In this document: piece after piece, positions 14,659 through 19,746 of the stretch | Layout: every line of letters starts with the position of its first letter | Numbering within the stretch: the first letter of the stretch is position 1 | Source of the DNA: Victivallales bacterium | GTDB lineage: Bacteria > Verrucomicrobiota > Lentisphaeria > Oligosphaerales > Oligosphaeraceae | Length of the DNA: 19,746 nt | Reading direction: 5' to 3' | NCBI GenBank assembly: GCA_017615955.1 | Contig: JAFZZD010000453.1 | Span: 1 to 19,746 of the forward strand | Made by a program: the position numbers and the translations under genes | The notes under the pieces: model-generated | The model's input: only the letters and a program-made list of their open reading frames with translations | Told to the model about the DNA's origin: nothing | The model's database searches: none

Positions 14659-16821
14659 ATGCTTTCATCGGAACAATTGACATTTCTGGATAAAATGGAG
14701 CGAAGTTATGCATCAGAGGTGTTTGCCGCCTCAGATGGGCTTCCTCCCGTTGAACTCAACCAGGAAATCAGGAAAATATACAAGTGTGGCATGGAGGCCA
14801 AGGAGCACTTTGCGCTTATTCGCGCAAGGATGCTGGAGTGCTTCCTGAAGAATGTGCGGCTGGCGGTCAATGATTTCGACCCATTTGCCTCCCTCATTGA
14901 ACGCAGGACACTCAGCACTGGTCCCGAAAGTGAAATCCTTAAAATTCAGGCCGAAAGGAAAGTATTCTATGCAAAGGCGGTACTGGCGGCGGCGGAGCGT
15001 TCGGGGTCGGAGGCTGTGCGAAGGGATGTCTTCCGCAGCCGATTGGATTTGAGCCATACTTCACCTGACTGGGATGCCATAATGAAATTGGGTGTGCCTG
15101 GTTTGTTGAGGCAAGCAGAGGAATGTTGCCTGAAAAATACATCTCCCTTTATGGAATCGGTGCGTTTGGCATATATGGCATTCCAGCAGTTCTTGCTGCG
15201 CTATGCCTCTGTCGCCGAGAGTGGAGGGCGTATGGATTTGGCGGAAATGCTCTCATTTCTGGCCACGAATCTTCCTGCGACCTTGAGACAGGCGCTGGAA
15301 TTGGGTTTGCTTTATCGAGAACTGCAGGAGATAGAGGGCGAATGGCTGCGCTCCATGGGTATCTTTGACAGGGTGTATAGACCATTCTACGAGGCTGACC
15401 TGGCTGCAGGGCGGCTGACGGAGGATGGCGCAGAGGAGCTGCTTCTGGCATATTTCTCACGCTTTCTGGTACAGTCGCAAGGGCGTGACAATGGCACTCC
15501 CTTCTGCTTCGGAGGAATATTGCCAGCGGATAATGCCCATGAGGAAATGGATGGCTGCTGTGGTTTGACGCGGCTTGCGTGGAGAGTGTTCCGAAAACTA
15601 GGGCGCATTGACCCGAAGTTTTCGCTGCGCGTCAACGATAAGACACCAGATGATGTGCTGAATTTTGCGGCTGAATGCATCAAGGAAGGAAAGACATCCA
15701 TAGTCTTCGCGAATGAGGACTCCGCGCGAAAAATGTTCCTTCGACATGGGAAGGAGGAGGCTGATTTGGCGAATTTCATTCCAGTGGGCTGCTACGAGCC
15801 GACTATCATGGGCAAGGAGCTTTCATGCACCATGACTGTGCTTTTCAATTTTCCAGGCATTTTTAGGGAAATGTTCGCTGATATGACATTCACGCCAGCT
15901 ACGTTTGACGATGTCATGAGGCGTTATCTGGAAATCATGAGGTCGCGTCTTGAGGAGGCGATGGATAAGGCAAGGCTCCTGGAGGCGCACTGGAGTGATG
16001 TGCAGCCGTCGCCGTTTCTCTCTGGAACAATGGAGGAGTGCATGGCGCGTGGCTTGGATGTCTCGCAGTTCGGCACCAAATATGCGACAAGCGGCGTTGT
16101 CTGCGCTGGAATAGGCACGGCAGTGGATTCGCTGGCTGCAATCAGATATCTGGTCTTTGAGGATAAGCAGCTCTCCTTCCGCAAACTTGCGGAAATACTC
16201 GCGTCAAACTGGAAAGGGCAGGAGACGCTGCGGCTGCTGGCCGCCAGACGTGCTCCAAAATGGGGAAACGGCATTCCATCTGTGGATGCACTAGCGGTAA
16301 AAATATGCGGCACTGCGTCCAAACTCATCAGAACAACCCCAAATGCCAAGGGCGGCTTCTTCCAGATGGGTCTTTGGTCCATCGACCTGGCTTATACCTT
16401 CGGGCGAGAAACTGACGCAACGCCTGACGGACGTTGCAAAGGTGACCCCATTTCGCGCAATACTGGCAGCACCGTGGGGTGCGACACTGAAGAAATCGCA
16501 GGTCTCATTGACAGTGTCGCCAAATTGGACCATACCCTTTTTGCCGATGGCTCCGTGCTGGATGTGATGCTTTCGCCACGCTCGGTGGCAGGTGAGGCAG
16601 GCTCAGAGTTGATTGTACGGCTGATTCGGACCTTCTTTGCCCGCGGCGGTCTATTCATACAGTTCAATGTGCTGTCACCAGATGTCTTGAGGGATGCGCA
16701 GAAGAACCCGCAGAACTACCGCAATCTGCAGATTCGCCTTTGCGGCTGGAATGTCCGCTTCATTGACCTGTCCCCGCTAGTCCAGGATTCCTTCATTGCG
16801 GAGGCAGAAAACAGGAGTTGA
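14659..16821 (+). CDS. Glycyl radical enzyme (pyruvate formate-lyase / dehydratase superfamily), substrate unknown
   Basis: A 720-residue enzyme that would use a backbone glycyl radical to generate a thiyl radical in a strictly anaerobic reaction. The active-site loop is VGCYEPTIMGKE, with thiyl Cys378 and general-base-type Glu380. The C-terminal radical motif is RLCGWN, with Gly696 lying 24 residues from the end. Single Cys plus GCxEP is the pattern of diol, choline and hydroxyproline-type lyases/dehydratases rather than formate acetyltransferase, which has two adjacent Cys. Other family blocks are LSHTSPDWDAIMKLG, ATLRQALELGLLY and RPFYEADLAAGRLTEDGAEEL. It is shorter than the usual roughly 790 residues, mainly at the N-terminus. 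The start at 14659 has a poor ribosome-binding site; ATG at 14695 is an alternative. It lies 29 bases after the glycosidase and 3 bases before its activase. No aldehyde dehydrogenase or microcompartment gene is nearby. Confidence 0.85.
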   Translation: MLSSEQLTFLDKMERSYASEVFAASDGLPPVELNQEIRKIYKCGMEAKEHFALIRARMLECFLKNVRLAVNDFDPFASLIERRTLSTGPESEILKIQAERKVFYAKAVLAAAERSGSEAVRRDVFRSRLDLSHTSPDWDAIMKLGVPGLLRQAEECCLKNTSPFMESVRLAYMAFQQFLLRYASVAESGGRMDLAEMLSFLATNLPATLRQALELGLLYRELQEIEGEWLRSMGIFDRVYRPFYEADLAAGRLTEDGAEELLLAYFSRFLVQSQGRDNGTPFCFGGILPADNAHEEMDGCCGLTRLAWRVFRKLGRIDPKFSLRVNDKTPDDVLNFAAECIKEGKTSIVFANEDSARKMFLRHGKEEADLANFIPVGCYEPTIMGKELSCTMTVLFNFPGIFREMFADMTFTPATFDDVMRRYLEIMRSRLEEAMDKARLLEAHWSDVQPSPFLSGTMEECMARGLDVSQFGTKYATSGVVCAGIGTAVDSLAAIRYLVFEDKQLSFRKLAEILASNWKGQETLRLLAARRAPKWGNGIPSVDALAVKICGTASKLIRTTPNAKGGFFQMGLWSIDLAYTFGRETDATPDGRCKGDPISRNTGSTVGCDTEEIAGLIDSVAKLDHTLFADGSVLDVMLSPRSVAGEAGSELIVRLIRTFFARGGLFIQFNVLSPDVLRDAQKNPQNYRNLQIRLCGWNVRFIDLSPLVQDSFIAEAENRS

Positions 16822-16824
16822 AAC

Positions 16825-17739
16825 GTGTCAGGGCTTGTTGTTCCAGTTGCATCCATCCGCAGGCTGACCATTCATGACGGCCCAGGCGTGCGAGACACGG
16901 TGTTTCTCAAGGGATGTCCATTGCACTGTATCTGGTGCCACAATCCTGAATGCATCTCTCCTCAGCCGCAACTGCTCTTCCACGAGAAGGTATGTGCAGA
17001 ATGCGGTGTATGTGTCGAGGTTTGCCCGAATGAAGTGCATCAAATTGATGCCGCAGGGCATCATCACCTGCGTAGAGAGAATTGCGTCCTCTGTGGAAAA
17101 TGCGTTCGTGCATGTCTCCATAATGCGCTGGAACTATGCGGCGAGGCCATGTCTCCCAATGCTGTCTTTGAGCGAGTTGTGCGTGACAGGGATTTCTTCA
17201 TGCCTGTCGGAGGTGTCACGCTTTCTGGAGGCGAACCAGCGCTCTATCCTGAATTTACTGCGGAACTATTTCATAAGCTGAAGCAGGAGGGAATCTCCAC
17301 TGCACTGGACACATGCGGCGCTGTTGATTTTGAAAACTACAGGAAGATTCTGCCATACACGGATATGGTTCTCTTTGATCTTAAGGGAATGAATCCAGAA
17401 CGGCATAGAAACAATACAGGGCAGGGCAATGGCCTTATTCATGATAATCTGCGGAAAATCAGCGCGGTTGGAATTCCCGTGGAAATTCGTATGCCAATTG
17501 TGCCTGGACACAATGACTTTCCTGATGACATAGGAGAGACAGGGCAACTATTGAAGAATGTCAAATCCCTTACGGGAGTTCGCCTACTGGCGTATAACTC
17601 ATTAGCTTCCGAAAAATACGCTGCACTTGGAATGACAAATACCATGCCTCAAGGGATTTCCTCCAGTGCCTGTGGCCTGAAGGACATTGCTACTCAGCTG
17701 AAGGCATTTCTGCCACCTGAAATAAGCATTGCGTTTTAA
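16825..17739 (+). CDS. Glycyl radical enzyme activating enzyme (radical SAM)
   Basis: A 304-residue activase that uses S-adenosylmethionine and a [4Fe-4S] cluster to abstract hydrogen from the partner's glycine. The radical-SAM motif is GCPLHCIWC (Cys31, Cys35, Cys38). An inserted ferredoxin-like segment carries two more CxxCxxCxxxC sets (57-67 and 87-97), as in activases of dehydratase-type glycyl radical enzymes and unlike the short PflA. SGGEP (134-138) contacts SAM, and the barrel continues through VEIRMPIVPGHND. Translation starts at GTG, supported by AGGAG at 16813-16817 seven bases upstream. That ribosome-binding site lies in the last codons of the glycyl radical enzyme gene, and only three bases separate the two genes, so the pair is probably translationally coupled. 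Last gene of the AraC-linked operon. Confidence 0.93.
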   Translation: MSGLVVPVASIRRLTIHDGPGVRDTVFLKGCPLHCIWCHNPECISPQPQLLFHEKVCAECGVCVEVCPNEVHQIDAAGHHHLRRENCVLCGKCVRACLHNALELCGEAMSPNAVFERVVRDRDFFMPVGGVTLSGGEPALYPEFTAELFHKLKQEGISTALDTCGAVDFENYRKILPYTDMVLFDLKGMNPERHRNNTGQGNGLIHDNLRKISAVGIPVEIRMPIVPGHNDFPDDIGETGQLLKNVKSLTGVRLLAYNSLASEKYAALGMTNTMPQGISSSACGLKDIATQLKAFLPPEISIAF

Positions 17740-17742
17740 ACA

Positions 17743-17868
17743 CAGATATACCATAACTTTTCTGCAATAGTAGAAATACATGCCCTACCAGCGAGTGGGG
17801 CTGCTTGTGGCCCCTTGTTCGGTATATCTGAACGCCTGTTCCCCAAGAGGGTACCCATACGGGGAACA
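17743..17868. other. Palindrome-rich structured non-coding element
   Basis: Three nested or neighbouring pairings are visible after the activase stop. CAGATATACC (17743-17752) pairs perfectly over 10 bp with GGTATATCTG (17821-17830). Inside it, GCCCTA (17782-17787) can pair with TGGGGC (17796-17801), while GGGGC (17797-17801) can instead pair with GCCCC (17810-17814), so the two inner stems exclude each other. TGTTCCCC (17837-17844) pairs over 8 bp with GGGGAACA (17861-17868), and its loop holds the palindrome GGGTACCC. No U-tract follows. Options are a transcript-end structure, an attenuator or riboswitch-like switch, or an operator cluster. The rest of 17869-17973 holds a small TTCCTacAGGAA palindrome and an A-run, and no gene was seen. 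Confidence 0.5.
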
Positions 17869-17973
17869 TAGCCTATCTAAAAAGTGATTTTGTCAGATTT
17901 TGCCCCTACTGATTTCCTACAGGAATATCAATTGCGTTATGGGATATCTGTGAAAAAAAAGCGAGGAACCCGT

Positions 17974-18001
17974 TTGACTTCTCATTCTTGCTTGATATAA
18001 T
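17974..18001 (+). promoter_or_regulatory. Near-consensus sigma-70 promoter
   Basis: TTGACT (17974-17979) and a perfect TATAAT (17996-18001) are separated by 16 bases. This is the best promoter match in the window, and transcription would start near 18008. It lies about 40 bases before the beginning of the GH2-like remnant and about 390 bases before the second pseudopilin, with no other clear promoter between. It probably once drove the beta-mannosidase gene and may now drive the pseudopilin and DUF4838 genes through the remnant. Confidence 0.65.
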
Positions 18002-18044
18002 AACCCCGATTTTGTTGCACAAGATAATTTTTTCAGGGAACGTG

Positions 18045-18381
18045 GTGTCGAAACATGAGAGATTGAACTGTGCCTGGAGTGTTACCTATAAGGGAAAGAC
18101 AGGCAAGACAAGCAAGACAAGGGTTTCGGCATCAGTGCCTGGGAAATGTTCTGGGGGACTTGGTTCGGGACGGTGTGTTTCCAGATCCATACGTGGAAAG
18201 CAATTCCTTGGCCTACCGTGAGTTGGAGTATGGTGATTTTGTGTATGAGACGGAGTTCGTGACTCCAGATTTCCTCTCTGGCGAGCGGGTGATTTTGCTT
18301 TTCGGCGGTGTTGACAGCATTGCCGAGTATTATATGGATGGAGAGTGGATTAGAGCGGATTTGAAATGCACTTTTTTCTAA
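18045..18381 (+). pseudogene. Frameshifted, truncated N-terminal remnant of a GH2 beta-mannosidase-like gene
   Basis: From GTG at 18045 (AGGGA five bases upstream) one frame reads VSKHERLNCAWSVTY and reaches SASVPG. The next frame then continues as NVLGDLVRDGVFPDPYVES, followed by YGDFVYETEF and VILLFGGVDSIAEYYMDGEW. Together these match the first about 100 residues of beta-mannosidases, which have VPGxVxxDLxxxGxIxDPY, then xWxYRTxF, then LVFEGLDTxAxxYLNG. The frames join exactly if one A is removed from AAA at 18144-18146, so a single-base insertion is the likely break. The remnant then ends at a TAA at 18379-18381, where a full enzyme would have about 700 more residues. The pseudopilin start lies only 17 bases beyond that stop. 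The family call rests on recognised spacing and motifs and is fairly secure; the original substrate is not. Confidence 0.7.
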
Positions 18382-18398
18382 CAAATAGGAGAAGCCAA

Positions 18399-19202
18399 AT
18401 GAAAAACTCCCTTCATGCAAAGGTTTTCACGTTGATTGAATTGCTTGTGGTTATCGCCATTATCGCCGTGTTGGCGGCAATGCTTTTGCCTGCTTTGGCG
18501 AAGGCGCGCGAAAAGGGCCGCCTCATCTCCTGCACCAGCAATCTGCGGCAGATTGGGTTGGACATGGGTATCTACGAGGGGGACTACGGACAGTATCCCT
18601 ATGGAAGGATAGAGATTGGAACCAATGCCAACAAGTATTTCTCGTGGAACATGCTGCTCTACGGAACGCTTGACCAGAGCAGTGCGCAGTTCTGGGCGAA
18701 GACATCGAAAGAAGCCGTCAAGCATCTCACCTGCCCCTCCAATCAATACAAGGCGGATGTCGATGACCAGCCAACCCTTTCGTATGCCTGCAATCAATGC
18801 TCGCTTGGGCTGGTGCGGGGAGCCGACTTGAGTTTTTCTGGATTGACCTGGGAACCGAAGTTCGCCAATGAAACCAACAACATCTGGGACAAGACCTTTG
18901 GACAGTTGGCAGGCAACTGGAACAACAACGTCAATAACACCACTGCCTGCAAAAGCCCATCCATGGTGACCACCATCTTCGACTGCCGAACGAAACGGCG
19001 CTCGACAAACGGGTACTGCAAAGTGTTGTCGAGCATAAGGGACGATGCCTATGGCTGGAAGACAGGCGACCCTGATGCGAATCATCTCAATAGTTCCAAC
19101 TGGCTCTTCTGGGACGGCCATGTAGAGAACCTCAGGCCCTGGAACATTGGCCTTACCACGTTCAATGCGAAATATCTCGCCAACAACCGCAAATGGGACT
19201 GA
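18399..19202 (+). CDS. Type II secretion / type IV pilus-like pseudopilin (H-X9-DG family)
   Basis: A 267-residue prepilin-type protein with a short 9-residue leader (MKNSLHAKV) before [14 protein letters not shown], with the conserved mature Glu5 at Glu14. [18 protein letters not shown] completes the N-terminal helix. The C-terminus carries a textbook H-X9-DG motif ([13 protein letters not shown]), the hallmark of the expanded DUF1559-like pseudopilins. The start is ATG at 18399, supported by AGGAG at 18387-18391; an in-frame ATG at 18366 lies inside the GH2 remnant and has no ribosome-binding site. The -1 residue is Val, not Gly. It shares family and layout with the protein at 10320, but the globular parts differ. 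It sits 16 bases before the secreted DUF4838-type gene. Confidence 0.92.
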   Translation: MKNSLHAKVFTLIELLVVIAIIAVLAAMLLPALAKAREKGRLISCTSNLRQIGLDMGIYEGDYGQYPYGRIEIGTNANKYFSWNMLLYGTLDQSSAQFWAKTSKEAVKHLTCPSNQYKADVDDQPTLSYACNQCSLGLVRGADLSFSGLTWEPKFANETNNIWDKTFGQLAGNWNNNVNNTTACKSPSMVTTIFDCRTKRRSTNGYCKVLSSIRDDAYGWKTGDPDANHLNSSNWLFWDGHVENLRPWNIGLTTFNAKYLANNRKWD

Positions 19203-19218
19203 AATGGAGAGACTTAAA

Positions 19219-19746
19219 ATGATTCAGATACGCATTATGCTTTTCCTCCTGGCGTTTCTCGCTCTGACGACGGAGGCGTTTTCCGCAGTCGAGGTGGCGC
19301 GGGACGGACGCGCCCAACTCAAAATCGCCATCTCGGAGGAACCAGACCGCCTGGAGAAAATGGCGCTGGCCGACTTGCAGGAGTTTCTGAAGCGCATGAC
19401 AGGCGCGTCCTTCGAAAGCATCCATGAGACGCAGTTGCAGGCGGGGGAGCCAGCCATCTACCTGGGGTGGACGAAGTTCGCGGGCGAGCAGGGAATCGAC
19501 TGCGCAAAGCTGGGCAAGGAGGAGTGGGTGGTGCGGAGCGTCGGCGACTCCCTGGTCATCACGGGCGGGCGTCCCGTCGGAACCTTCTACGGCGTATGGC
19601 GTTTTCTGAATCGGCTGGGATGCTACGCGATGGCGATGGAGACCTATTCACTTCCGAAACATCCGACGCTGACGGTGGAGGCGCTGGACATCCAGGGGAA
19701 GCCCTCCTTCGACGGCAGGCTGATCTACAATGATTTCATCGGCCCC
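19219..19746 (+). CDS. Secreted DUF4838 / GH67-N-terminal-like protein (partial, runs off the window)
   Basis: The first 176 codons are present with no stop before the window ends. Signal peptide MIQIRIMLFLLAFLALTTEAFSA is followed by a domain like the N-terminal domain of alpha-glucuronidases and DUF4838 proteins: LADLQEFLKRMTGASF, AIYLGWTKF, VITGGRPVGTFYGVWRFLNRLGC, then PSFDGRLIYND leading to the expected barrel. Such proteins are large exported glycosidase-like enzymes, mostly of unknown specificity. The start is ATG at 19219, with GGAG nine bases upstream; ATG at 19204 is in frame but sits just after the pseudopilin stop and contains that ribosome-binding site. Bases 19261-19740 are about 62% G+C (297/480 by hand), above the roughly 54% in 18481-18780 of the preceding gene. 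Confidence 0.8.
   Translation, partial: MIQIRIMLFLLAFLALTTEAFSAVEVARDGRAQLKIAISEEPDRLEKMALADLQEFLKRMTGASFESIHETQLQAGEPAIYLGWTKFAGEQGIDCAKLGKEEWVVRSVGDSLVITGGRPVGTFYGVWRFLNRLGCYAMAMETYSLPKHPTLTVEALDIQGKPSFDGRLIYNDFIGP

Noticed and set aside
17988..18221. Independent 77-residue protein gene
   Set aside because: Its translation only makes sense as the first frame of the beta-mannosidase-like remnant; after the A-run it loses all similarity while the neighbouring frame continues the match.

Overview
The window looks like a piece of a Lentisphaerota (Victivallales-like) genome, probably from a gut or other carbohydrate-rich anaerobic habitat. This is inferred from gene content, not from any marker gene. 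The clues are two pseudopilins with the [14 protein letters not shown] signature and DGH tail, large secreted glycosidases carrying LamG and CBM9-like modules, a DUF6067-type protein, an AAA-ATPase/PDDEXK protein, and an oxygen-sensitive glycyl radical enzyme with its activase. No rRNA, tRNA, CRISPR array or transposase was seen.

Layout. Bases 1-114 hold an 8-bp-unit tandem repeat lying just after the stop of a minus-strand GH31 glycosidase (2279-111). Upstream of that is a minus-strand glycerophosphodiester phosphodiesterase (3210-2431). The 151-bp gap between these two genes carries two inverted copies of an imperfect palindrome (REPIN-like). A plus-strand 1301-residue secreted LamG/CBM9-like/DUF6067 protein diverges from the phosphodiesterase (3384-7289). 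An AAA-ATPase with a PDDEXK nuclease domain follows (7459-9219), and then a second patch of the repeat family seen at base 23.

From 9284 to 17739 there is a coherent regulated locus. A minus-strand AraC regulator diverges from four tightly spaced plus-strand genes: a pseudopilin, an 1154-residue secreted glycosidase with duplicated N-terminal modules, a glycyl radical enzyme (GCYEP active site) and its radical-SAM activase. The simple reading is that the regulator senses a glycan-derived sugar, the secreted enzyme releases it, and the glycyl radical enzyme carries out an anaerobic dehydration, elimination or C-C cleavage on a product. The substrate cannot be read from the sequence.

From 17740 to the end there is a palindrome-rich non-coding stretch of about 300 bases and a near-consensus sigma-70 promoter. 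Next come a frameshifted, truncated GH2 beta-mannosidase-like remnant, a second pseudopilin, and the start of a secreted DUF4838 / alpha-glucuronidase-N-terminal-like protein that runs off the window. In both places the pseudopilin gene lies 14-16 bases before a gene for a signal-peptide-bearing glycan-active protein. This repeated pairing is the most suggestive systems-level pattern here.
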